Shown piece by piece: positions 24,073-31,877 of a DNA stretch of 64,000 nt (position 1 is its first letter; every line of letters begins with the position of its first letter). The notes under the pieces were generated by a model. The model was not told the origin of the DNA. It made no database searches and was given only the letters and a program-made list of their open reading frames with translations. The position numbers and the translations under genes are program-made. Source of the DNA: Hominisplanchenecus_A murintestinalis (GTDB taxonomy: Bacteria; Bacillota; Clostridia; Lachnospirales; Lachnospiraceae); contig NZ_CALPCM010000004.1 of the NCBI RefSeq assembly GCF_943193015.1, positions 67,838 to 131,837 on the forward strand. The letters run 5' to 3'.

Positions 24073-25983
24073 TTACTCTGCCAGTGTCTCCCACATTTCA
24101 TAGAGCACTTCTAGTTCTTCGGCAATTACTGCCTTTTCAGTGCTGAGTTCTATGCATTTTGCGACGTCGGTAAAGACTTCTTCATCCTCCATCAGCGCAT
24201 CAATTTCGGAATCGCGGGTTTCCAGCTCATGGATGCGTGCTTCGGTCTTTTTGAGCTCATTCTGCTTTTTGCGCAGGAGCGCCTGTTCTTCTTTTTTTTG
24301 CTGCCAGGAGAGTTTTGCAACGCTGGCTTTTTCCGTGCCTGCCGCTTCTGCTGCCTGGGGAGCATAAATCTGTGTCAGTTCTTCTTTCTTTTCCAGATAA
24401 TAGTCGTAGTTTCCGATATAGTTTACCAGAGTGTTTCCGGTCAGTTCCAGGATGCGGGTTGCAGTCTGGTTGATGAAGTAGCGGTCGTGGGACACGTAAA
24501 GCACGGTTCCGGTATAATTGTTCAGGGCATTTTCCAGAATCTCCTTGGAAGTGATGTCCAGGTGGTTCGTTGGCTCGTCCAAAATGATAAAGTTTGCTTC
24601 GGAGAGCATCAGCTTTGCCAGAGAGACGCGCCCACGCTCGCCGCCGCTCAAATCAGAAATCCGTTTGAATACATCGTCGCCTGTGAAAAGGAAAGCAGCC
24701 AGCACATTCCGAATCTGTGTGTTGGTCAGAGTAGGATAAGCGTCGGACAGCTCTTCAAACATAGTTTTTTCCATATGGAGCACATGGTGTTCCTGGTCGT
24801 AGTATCCGATTTTTACTTTGCTTCCCAAGGTGAAACGTCCAGTGTCAGCGGGGAGGACCTGGTTGATGATTTTCAGCAGAGTGGTTTTGCCTGTCCCGTT
24901 ATTTCCGATAACCGCCACCCGCTCGCCGCGCTTGATTTCAAAATTCAGGCTGGTAAACAGATGGTTTTCGCCAAAACTTTTGGAAAGTCCTTCTACCGTG
25001 AGTACGTCGTTTCCGCTGACGGTGCGCGGCTCCAGTTTGATACGGATTTCATCGTTGATTTCAACGGGCTTTTCCAGGACTTCAATCTTTTCCAGCATTT
25101 TTTCCCGGCTTTCTGCCCGTTTAATGGACTTTTCCCGGTTGAAGGATTTGAGCTTTGTGATGACTTCCTGTTGATGTTTGATTTCCTGCTGCTGGTTCAT
25201 CCAGGCTTTCAGCGCATTATCCCGGAGCTGTTTTTTCTTTTCAGCATAAGCAGAGTAGTTGCCTGAGAAGGTAGTGACATATCCATTATCAATCTCTACG
25301 ACCTTCGTAACAACACGGTTCAGGAAGTAGCGGTCATGCGCTACAATAATCACAGCGCCGGGATAACTTAGGAGATATGTTTCCAGCCAGGCGATGGAGT
25401 TCATGTCCAGATGGTTGGTAGGCTCGTCCAGAAGGATAATGTCAGGTTTCGAGAGCAGCAGTTTTCCCAGCGCTGCCCGGGTTTTCTGGCCGCCAGAGAG
25501 AGTCTCTACTTTTTTTGAAAACTCCTCTTCTTTGAAGCCAAGCCCTTTGAGTACGCCTGCCAGTTCGCTTTGGTAAGCATATCCGTCTCTGCGCTCAAAT
25601 TCCGTGCTTAACCGGTTGTAGGATTCCAGAAGCTGCGTGAGGGCATCGCCTTGAAGGGTTTTCATCTCAAGCTCCATGCTGCGGATGGTTTCTTCCATAG
25701 TAATGAGGTCACGTTTCACCTCAAGCAGTTCTTCGTAAATCGTGTTGCCGGAAGAGACTGCTTCATGCTGCGCCAGATAACCGATAGTTGTTCCTTTGGC
25801 GAGGATAATCTCGCCGGAATCGGCGGGCAGCTCGCGCATAATAATTTTTAAAAGCGTAGATTTTCCTGCGCCGTTAATGCCTACGATAGCAGTTTTTTCA
25901 CGCTCCTCCACATGAAAGGATGCGTTTTTCAGGATTTCGTTTGTCCCGAAGGCTTTGTTTATATTTTGACATGCTAAAATCAT
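24073..25983 (-). CDS. ABC-F family ATPase (ribosome-associated, YdiF/YheS-like)
   Basis: 636 residues with two ABC domains and no membrane segment. Walker A sites are VGINGAGKST (34-43) and IGNNGTGKTT, both signatures are LSGG (TLSGGQKTRAALG, DLSGGERGRVSL), and both Walker B are ILLDEPTNHLD/IILDEPTNHLD. The linker between domains is a charged coiled coil (P-site tRNA interaction motif), and there is a C-terminal coiled coil (about 560-630). ABC-F proteins bind the ribosomal E site; some protect against antibiotics, others tune translation. Which applies here cannot be told from sequence. AAAGGA precedes the ATG, and a hairpin lies in the leader. Confidence 0.93.
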   Translation of the reverse strand: MILACQNINKAFGTNEILKNASFHVEEREKTAIVGINGAGKSTLLKIIMRELPADSGEIILAKGTTIGYLAQHEAVSSGNTIYEELLEVKRDLITMEETIRSMELEMKTLQGDALTQLLESYNRLSTEFERRDGYAYQSELAGVLKGLGFKEEEFSKKVETLSGGQKTRAALGKLLLSKPDIILLDEPTNHLDMNSIAWLETYLLSYPGAVIIVAHDRYFLNRVVTKVVEIDNGYVTTFSGNYSAYAEKKKQLRDNALKAWMNQQQEIKHQQEVITKLKSFNREKSIKRAESREKMLEKIEVLEKPVEINDEIRIKLEPRTVSGNDVLTVEGLSKSFGENHLFTSLNFEIKRGERVAVIGNNGTGKTTLLKIINQVLPADTGRFTLGSKVKIGYYDQEHHVLHMEKTMFEELSDAYPTLTNTQIRNVLAAFLFTGDDVFKRISDLSGGERGRVSLAKLMLSEANFIILDEPTNHLDITSKEILENALNNYTGTVLYVSHDRYFINQTATRILELTGNTLVNYIGNYDYYLEKKEELTQIYAPQAAEAAGTEKASVAKLSWQQKKEEQALLRKKQNELKKTEARIHELETRDSEIDALMEDEEVFTDVAKCIELSTEKAVIAEELEVLYEMWETLAE

Positions 25984-26027
25984 GGCTGTTCCGTCCTTTG
26001 TGTAGTATTTTGCAACAGTTCAGGTAA

Positions 26028-26050
26028 GTCTTTGCACTTGCTGCAAAGAC
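26028..26050 (-). promoter_or_regulatory. Hairpin in the 5' leader of the ABC-F gene
   Basis: GTCTTTGCA and TGCAAAGAC form a perfect nine-pair stem around a five-base loop, about 45-67 bases upstream of the ABC-F start. It has no T-run, so it is not itself a terminator. Antibiotic-inducible ABC-F genes often have attenuator leaders; whether this hairpin is part of one is uncertain. Confidence 0.35.
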
Positions 26051-26130
26051 CGTAAGAACGTAAATCATCAGTATTTTATCATAAACCTCGAAAATACACT
26101 AGTGCCGGAAACAAAAAGTTTAAAAGTGTG

Positions 26131-26159
26131 TTGAAAACAAAAGTGGCGTGTGTTTTAAT
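26131..26159 (+). promoter_or_regulatory. Possible promoter of the DeoR-family gene
   Basis: TTGAAA (26131-26136), 17 bases, TTTAAT (26154-26159), about 30 bases before the start. Confidence 0.45.
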
Positions 26160-26189
26160 TAGCATAATGAATAAAAAGAAGGTGTCGGT

Positions 26190-26948
26190 ATGTTGATTGA
26201 AGAGAGATTAAATAAAATAGTAGAAATTATTCGGATAAATGACAGCGCCAGGATTGAAGAGCTGGCAGAAACTTTAGGGGTATCCAGGGATACGGTGCGT
26301 AGAGACCTTATCCGCCTGGAAAATGAAGGAGTCATTAAAAGAACTCATGGGGGAGCTGTGTTAAATGACAACAGGGCGTCTATTGTGTTTTATGATGAGA
26401 GGAAGAATCAGAAGCTGGAATGTAAAAAGGCAATGGGCAGATGTGCGGCAAAGCTGATAAAGAAAGACGCGTCTGTGATTTTTGACGCTTCGACGACTGT
26501 GGAAGAGGTGATTTCTTTTTTGGATAAGAAACACATTTTTGCAGTGACGAACTCGTTGACAGCGGCTACAGAATTGACGCAGCTAAATGATTGTACGATT
26601 GCGGTACTGCCAGGGCGGCTGGATCACAACCACCTGTATGTTACCGGTTCAGATACTGTGCAGAAGCTGAATCAGTATAATGTGGATTATCTGCTGCTGG
26701 GTGTATATGCTATGGACAGCGGCGGGATTTATACCTGTTCGGAAAGTGAAGGGGCAGTGAAGGCAAAGATGCTGGCCAGCGCCCAGAAGAAAATTGCAAT
26801 GGCGGACAGCAGTAAGTTTGATACGACAGGTTTAATCCGGATCTGTACGCTGCAGGATGTGGATATTCTTGTTACAGACAAATTTCCGGAAGGAAGGCTT
26901 TTGGAAGCGATGCAGAAGGCGGGCGTTGAGATTATCGTGGCAGGATAA
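26190..26948 (+). CDS. DeoR/GlpR-family sugar-phosphate sensing regulator
   Basis: 252 residues. N-terminal DeoR helix-turn-helix (RIEELAETLGVSRDTVRRDLIRLE at 20-43, then GVIKRTHGGAV) and a C-terminal sugar-phosphate isomerase-like sensor domain (IFDASTTVEE, VTNSLTAA, YLLLGVYAMDSGGIYTCSESE). These regulators usually repress a sugar catabolic or PTS operon until a sugar phosphate binds. The PTS gene about 1.1 kb downstream, past the arginase-like gene, is a plausible target. AAGAAGG ribosome site. Confidence 0.88.
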   Translation: MLIEERLNKIVEIIRINDSARIEELAETLGVSRDTVRRDLIRLENEGVIKRTHGGAVLNDNRASIVFYDERKNQKLECKKAMGRCAAKLIKKDASVIFDASTTVEEVISFLDKKHIFAVTNSLTAATELTQLNDCTIAVLPGRLDHNHLYVTGSDTVQKLNQYNVDYLLLGVYAMDSGGIYTCSESEGAVKAKMLASAQKKIAMADSSKFDTTGLIRICTLQDVDILVTDKFPEGRLLEAMQKAGVEIIVAG

Positions 26949-26965
26949 TCCCAGCGCCCTGCTGA

Positions 26966-27832
26966 TTAAATCTTATCTTTTAAAAGAGGGAGACCAGCCA
27001 GAAGGTTCGCCAGGTTCATAGCGTCCCAGGGCAGGTATTCCGCAAGGCTCAGCCCTACGATATCAAACTGTTTATCCAGGTCGTTCAGCAGACGGCTAAG
27101 AGATTGGAAAGAAGCGCCCGGCCTGATGAGTTTCAGCCGTTCGAAATACACCGACGGATTTGCAGAGGATTGTGAGCGGAAGGAAGATAAATCCAATACA
27201 TCCAAATCAAAATGGATAATCAGTTTTCTTATATGCATGTCTTTTATTGCGGCGATGACAGAGCTGCTGTTTTCTGCAAATTCTTCAGGAAGAATATTTT
27301 TGAAGTCATAGTTATTTCCGATTTTGCGGCCGAATTCTTTTGCCGGGTCATTTACGCCGATATGGAGCAGATGTTCTGTATCGAGTTTTACTTTTACAAA
27401 ATCCGAAAAATCTGTATCCCCTTCACCCAGAAAAGAAGCCAGTACCATAGCATGATAATCTGTTGTTTCTCCGGGGACGGAAATATCTCCATGCCTGTCC
27501 AGCCAGAGGACTGCAGCATCGCCTTCGTATTTTTCCAGAAGGTAAGTGAAGGGAGCCAGGCTGATGCTGCAGTCCCCGCCGAACACGATGATTTTATCCG
27601 GCGACTTGCTTTGCAGAAAGCGGTAAATTTCTCCAGAGTGCCGAAGAAGCTCTTCTTTAAAAGCAATTCCGTCTTTGATAACCTCGGGTGTTTTTGGGAT
27701 TAAGGGTATTTCAAAGGTTTCGCAGTTTGCGGCTGGCGCCAGCCATTCTAATAATTTTGCACCGAAAGCGTAAACGTATCGGTTTCCTCCCTGCCATTGG
27801 GGAAGAATAAGTCTGATGGTTTTATTATCCAT
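26966..27832 (-). CDS. Arginase/agmatinase-fold protein with one altered metal ligand
   Basis: 288 residues of the ureohydrolase fold. Metal motifs: GGDCS (86-90), LDRHGD (111-116) and HFDLDVLD (207-214). In arginase the first motif is GGDHS, whose histidine binds manganese; here it is Cys88. The other ligands (Asp112, His114, Asp116, Asp209, Asp211) are kept. So one metal site is altered, and substrate cannot be predicted; such proteins are often named arginase-family. It lies convergent to the DeoR gene and divergent from the PTS operon. Confidence 0.82.
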   Translation of the reverse strand: MDNKTIRLILPQWQGGNRYVYAFGAKLLEWLAPAANCETFEIPLIPKTPEVIKDGIAFKEELLRHSGEIYRFLQSKSPDKIIVFGGDCSISLAPFTYLLEKYEGDAAVLWLDRHGDISVPGETTDYHAMVLASFLGEGDTDFSDFVKVKLDTEHLLHIGVNDPAKEFGRKIGNNYDFKNILPEEFAENSSSVIAAIKDMHIRKLIIHFDLDVLDLSSFRSQSSANPSVYFERLKLIRPGASFQSLSRLLNDLDKQFDIVGLSLAEYLPWDAMNLANLLAGLPLLKDKI

Positions 27833-27941
27833 AGTGTAGTCCTCCGTAGTTGATAAAAGGTTTTATGTTCTATATAAATGATAAAATAAAATGCAGAAAA
27901 ATGCAATAATAAATTATTTTTCAAAAAAATAGCGCAGACTA

Positions 27942-27970
27942 TTGCAAAAGTACTTAAAATATGGCATAAT
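27942..27970 (+). promoter_or_regulatory. Promoter of the PTS operon
   Basis: TTGCAA (27942-27947), 17 bases, CATAAT (27965-27970), about 70 bases before the PTS start. The leader (27977-28042) contains a GC-rich CCCGGG but no clear ribo-regulator. Confidence 0.6.
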
Positions 27971-28042
27971 GTAGACACCAACAATCGCATCAGAACCCGG
28001 GTGAGAGGTGTGTGAAAAATTAAAAAGGAGAGTGTGATTTTT

Positions 28043-29602
28043 ATGAAAGACAAACTATTTGGCGTTTTACAGAAAATGGGCAGATCGTTTTTGCTGCCAA
28101 TCGCGGTGCTTCCTGTTGCGGGGCTCCTGCTGGGAATCGGAAGTACGCTAACATCATCGGGGTATATTCCTGAGGATACCTTTATTTACAAACTTTTATG
28201 CGTGCTTGGTGACTGTGGCGATATGGTATTCGGCATTTTGCCGTTGCTGCTGTGCGTTGCAGTGGCGCTGGGACTGGCCAGGCAGTATAAAGAAGTAGCG
28301 GCAATCTCTGCTGTGTTCGGGTATTTTGTAATGAATATGGCAAATTCAAGTATTGTAAATCATTTTATGGATGTGGAAGAGCTGAGTAAGACTCCAGGTC
28401 TGCTGAGTGATTTCCTGGGATTCACGAACTGTATGAATACGAGTGTTCTGGGAGGTGTTATCCTGGGTGTTATTGTAGCGAAACTTACAAATAAATTCCA
28501 TAGCATTAAGCTCCCGGAGTTGCTGGCGTTTTTCGGAGGACTGAATTTTGTCCCGATTATCTCCACAGTGGCAGGTATCGTATTGGGCATTTCCATGACT
28601 TTAATCTGGCCGTATGCGGCAGCATTGATTGCAATGCTGGGTGTTGCGGTCAGTAAGATGGGATATGTGGGCACATTCCTGTATGGATTCATTTACCGGT
28701 TGCTGATTCCTACGGGACTGCATCATGTATTTTATCTGCCTTTCTGGCAGACGGCTATCGGGGGAACAGAGGTTATTAACGGGGCGGTATTTTACGGAAG
28801 CCAGAATATCATGATTGAACAAATACGCCTTGGTTTGCCGATTACGGCGGAGGTAGGCAGATTCTATTCCGGCGAGTTTGCGATGATGATGTTTGGTCTG
28901 CCGGGCGCAGCGCTGGCCATGTACCATACAGCCCATAAGGAAAATAAGAAAAAGGCGAAGGGTCTGCTTTTATCTGCGGCTCTGGCTTCCTTCCTGACAG
29001 GTATTACAGAACCGATAGAGTTTTCTTTCTTGTTTGTTGCGCCGTTTTTGTATTTTGGCGTGCACTCTGTGCTGGCTGGCGCATGCTTTATGATAGGCCA
29101 TATTATTGGGGCAGGCGTGTGCAACAATTTTTCGGCGGGAGCTCTTGATTTTATGATTTATGGAGTCATGCTGGGCAACGAGAGAACGAAATGGATTTAC
29201 ATTTTAATTCTTGGTATTGTTATGTTTGTGGTTTATTATATAGTATTCCGATTTTTGATTGTCAAATTCAACCTGAAAACTCCGGGCAGGGAGGATAGTG
29301 TGGAAGAGGTCCGGCTGCATAGTAAAAAAGAATATCTGGAGAGCAGTCAGAATAAATATCAGAAACTTCTTAAAGGGTTAGGCGGACTTGAAAATATTCT
29401 TGATATTGATGCTTGTGCATCCCGTTTGCGCCTGAGGCTGGCGAATGGAAACAAAATTGATGAGTCATTACTGAAGCAGACGGGCTCCCTGGGGGTTGTA
29501 AAAAAAGAAAATAATGTCCAGGTAGTATATGGGCCGAAGGTTTCCACAGTCAGGATAGAACTGGAGAATTATATTTCGGCAATAAAAGGAAAGGAGGGCT
29601 GA
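28043..29602 (+). CDS. PTS enzyme IICB, glucose/maltose/N-acetylglucosamine class
   Basis: 519 residues. The IIC channel (about 1-400) has ten or so membrane segments and the conserved FLTGITEPIEFSFLF. A linker is followed by an IIB domain (about 430-519) with the phosphorylated cysteine in DIDACASRLRLRL. No IIA domain is fused, so EIIA must come from elsewhere. It imports and phosphorylates a sugar. The start at 28043 is preferred over the GTG at 28034, which is too near the AAAGGAG site. It leads an operon with a metallo-hydrolase and an M24-like protein, so the sugar may be unusual; the substrate is not evident. Confidence 0.9.
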   Translation: MKDKLFGVLQKMGRSFLLPIAVLPVAGLLLGIGSTLTSSGYIPEDTFIYKLLCVLGDCGDMVFGILPLLLCVAVALGLARQYKEVAAISAVFGYFVMNMANSSIVNHFMDVEELSKTPGLLSDFLGFTNCMNTSVLGGVILGVIVAKLTNKFHSIKLPELLAFFGGLNFVPIISTVAGIVLGISMTLIWPYAAALIAMLGVAVSKMGYVGTFLYGFIYRLLIPTGLHHVFYLPFWQTAIGGTEVINGAVFYGSQNIMIEQIRLGLPITAEVGRFYSGEFAMMMFGLPGAALAMYHTAHKENKKKAKGLLLSAALASFLTGITEPIEFSFLFVAPFLYFGVHSVLAGACFMIGHIIGAGVCNNFSAGALDFMIYGVMLGNERTKWIYILILGIVMFVVYYIVFRFLIVKFNLKTPGREDSVEEVRLHSKKEYLESSQNKYQKLLKGLGGLENILDIDACASRLRLRLANGNKIDESLLKQTGSLGVVKKENNVQVVYGPKVSTVRIELENYISAIKGKEG

Positions 29603-29606
29603 TGAT

Positions 29607-30311
29607 TTGAGAATCAGAAATAAAATTGTTCAGCTTGCGGGTGCGGAGTATGGAACATTGGGAAGTGTGTTTGCTGTTGAGTATGCGCAAGGTTATGTGC
29701 TGATTGATTCAGGAATGCCGGACGCCATTGATGTAATTCGGATGACTATGGATTATTGGGGAATTGATGAGAGAAAGATTACCCATGTATTTTTGACACA
29801 TGGACATGATGACCATTGTGGAAACGCAGCCTATTTTCAGAGCCTGGGCGCAAAAATTTATATTGGGAAGGAAGACGCCCCGATGCTGGAAGCGGGAAAC
29901 CTGGGGATGGACAGTCCCTGCACGAATCATGTAATGCCCTGCTGCCGTCCGGATTACCTAATTGGAAGAGATGAGCGCTATAGTATCGGTGACTGTGTGA
30001 TAGAGGCGTATAAAATGCCGGGGCATACAGACGGGACAGTTTTGTATGTGGGTAAAATCGAAGGAGAAACTGTGATTTTTTCAGGCGATTTCTTTTTCCC
30101 GGAGGGAGAGAGAGGCGATATGGCTAGAACAGGATGGAAGGGAGATTTGAGCTACAATTCCAGTAAATTAACAGAGAGCTTCCGGCGGCTGTACATAATG
30201 GATTTGAAGCCGGATATTATATTGAGCAGTCATGGAAGGGCTCTGTTCGGGGAGAAGGCAAAGGATTGTGTGCGTACAGCATTTAAATACCACATCTTGA
30301 ATAACCGATAA
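29607..30311 (+). CDS. Metallo-beta-lactamase fold hydrolase, glyoxalase II-like
   Basis: 234 residues. All metal-binding motifs are present: THGHDDHCGN (70s), GHTDGT, FSGDFFF and SSHGR. This fits a soluble two-metal hydrolase of the glyoxalase II/lactonase type. TTG start with AAAGGAGGG in the end of the PTS gene and four bases after its stop, so it is translated in the same operon. In this context it might hydrolyse a lactone, thioester or phosphodiester derived from the imported sugar; this is inference. Confidence 0.85.
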   Translation: MRIRNKIVQLAGAEYGTLGSVFAVEYAQGYVLIDSGMPDAIDVIRMTMDYWGIDERKITHVFLTHGHDDHCGNAAYFQSLGAKIYIGKEDAPMLEAGNLGMDSPCTNHVMPCCRPDYLIGRDERYSIGDCVIEAYKMPGHTDGTVLYVGKIEGETVIFSGDFFFPEGERGDMARTGWKGDLSYNSSKLTESFRRLYIMDLKPDIILSSHGRALFGEKAKDCVRTAFKYHILNNR

Positions 30312-30327
30312 TTATGGGGGGAAATGC

Positions 30328-31686
30328 ATGAAGATAATATGGAAAGAAGTGGAAGAGCCAGAGTGCGATTGTCCGAAGCAGGTGGTATTAAGTGAAGATA
30401 CGATGCGGGAACGCAAAGAAAAGGTTATCTCCCAGATGGATGAGGCAGGATATGATTACCTGGTTGTCTATTGCGACCTTGAGCATGGGGCGAATTTTGA
30501 ATATTTAACAGGCTTTGTAACACGTTTTGAGGAAGCGCTGCTGATAATTGGAAAAGACAAGACGTACCTGATTGCCGGAAATGAAAATGTAAATAAGGCG
30601 GAAATCAGCCGTATGCCAGTGGAGCCAATTCTGTATCCGGAATTTTCCCTGCCAAACCAGCCATTGAAAGGAAAAGAAAAACTGGAGGATATTTTCGGAA
30701 AAATAGGGATTCAGGATAAACGAGTAGGGGTAGCCGGATGGAAATTGTTCGAGGATGTTTCTTTGTTTGACGTGCCCTGTTGGATTGTGGAAAGCCTGAG
30801 GCAAACAGCGGGCCGCCTGGAAAATGCGACGGAGATTTTTATATCTCCGGAAACAGGGGCAAGAATAACCAACAATGCGAACGAGATTGCACATTATGAA
30901 TATGGAGCCGCACTGGCTTCGTCTGGTATTCTGAAAGCGATGAAAAGCGTAAGAGAGGGAATTTCTGAGACAGAACTTGGAACGCTGCTGAATGGGCATG
31001 GGCAGCGGGGGAGTGTCGTTACTATTGCGGCGGCAGGAAAACGTTTTGAGCATGCGGTGATTTATCCTACAGAAAAAATCGTAAAAAAAGGAGATGCCCT
31101 CTCCTTAACGGTGGGATATAAAGGCGGTTTGCAGAGCCGGGCTGGGTTTGCAGCGGAAAGTGGGCTGGATTTGCCGGAGAGACAGAAGGGGTATCTTGAG
31201 GAACTGGCAATTCCGTATTTTAAGGCTGTAGTTACTTGGCTTGAAAATATCAGGACAGGGATGAGCGGCGGCATGTTGTACAGCATGATTGAGGAAGTTT
31301 TGCCGGCAGGAAAATTTTGCTGGAGTTTGAATCCGGGGCACCTGTGTGCAGATGAAGAATGGCTGGCGTCTCCTGTCTATAAAGAGTCAGAAGCAGTGCT
31401 GAAAAGCGGAATGATTTTGCAATTTGATATTATTCCCTCAGTGGAGGGATATGCGGGCGTAAGCTGTGAGGGCGGAATAGCTCTGGCAGATGCAGGACTG
31501 CAGGAGAAAATAAAACACAGTTATCCGGAAAAGTATGAAGCTTTCATGAAGCGCAGGGAATATATGCGCAAAATTCTGGGAATCCGTGTTTCGGATGAAA
31601 TACTTCCTATGGGAAATGCGGATGCTTACTATAAGCCATTTATGCTGTCGACGAAAGCGCTGGCGGTAGAAAGGGCAGACATATGA
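30328..31686 (+). CDS. M24 (creatinase/aminopeptidase P)-like protein lacking part of the metal site
   Basis: 452 residues with the two-domain pitta-bread layout: an N-terminal creatinase-type domain (about 25-165) and a C-terminal M24 domain (about 190-420). The region that normally carries the first two metal aspartates reads GDALSLTVGYKGGLQSRAG, with neither aspartate. The histidine (NPGH) and last glutamate (CEGGIAL) remain, and the third position is Asp (LQFDIIP) instead of Glu. So a di-metal peptidase is unlikely; a metal-free hydrolase (creatinase is one) or a binding protein is possible. Third gene of the PTS operon, ended by a strong hairpin. Confidence 0.75.
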   Translation: MKIIWKEVEEPECDCPKQVVLSEDTMRERKEKVISQMDEAGYDYLVVYCDLEHGANFEYLTGFVTRFEEALLIIGKDKTYLIAGNENVNKAEISRMPVEPILYPEFSLPNQPLKGKEKLEDIFGKIGIQDKRVGVAGWKLFEDVSLFDVPCWIVESLRQTAGRLENATEIFISPETGARITNNANEIAHYEYGAALASSGILKAMKSVREGISETELGTLLNGHGQRGSVVTIAAAGKRFEHAVIYPTEKIVKKGDALSLTVGYKGGLQSRAGFAAESGLDLPERQKGYLEELAIPYFKAVVTWLENIRTGMSGGMLYSMIEEVLPAGKFCWSLNPGHLCADEEWLASPVYKESEAVLKSGMILQFDIIPSVEGYAGVSCEGGIALADAGLQEKIKHSYPEKYEAFMKRREYMRKILGIRVSDEILPMGNADAYYKPFMLSTKALAVERADI

Positions 31687-31724
31687 TTTAACAAATAAAT
31701 ACGCAGCTGTTTGGCTGGAAGCGG

Positions 31725-31776
31725 CCGCTGACGCGTTTCCGTAAAAGATAGGGATGCGTCAGCGGTCATATTTTTG
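31725..31776 (+). terminator. Terminator of the PTS operon
   Basis: CCGCTGACGC (31725-31734) pairs with GCGTCAGCGG (31756-31765) around a 21-base loop, followed by TCATATTTTT. Confidence 0.75.
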
Positions 31777-31877
31777 TTTAAAAGCGGAGCAGAGAAAAGT
31801 TACTTGCCACCAATGGACAGATAGTGCTATACTAATGAAAGAAATTCGCCATGATAAGACATAAACGATAGGTACAG

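Noticed and set aside
24229..25266. Long plus-strand open frame (345 codons) opposite the ABC-F gene
   Set aside because: It is the antisense shadow of a fully conserved ABC-F gene, has no ribosome site, and its product shows no recognisable motif.
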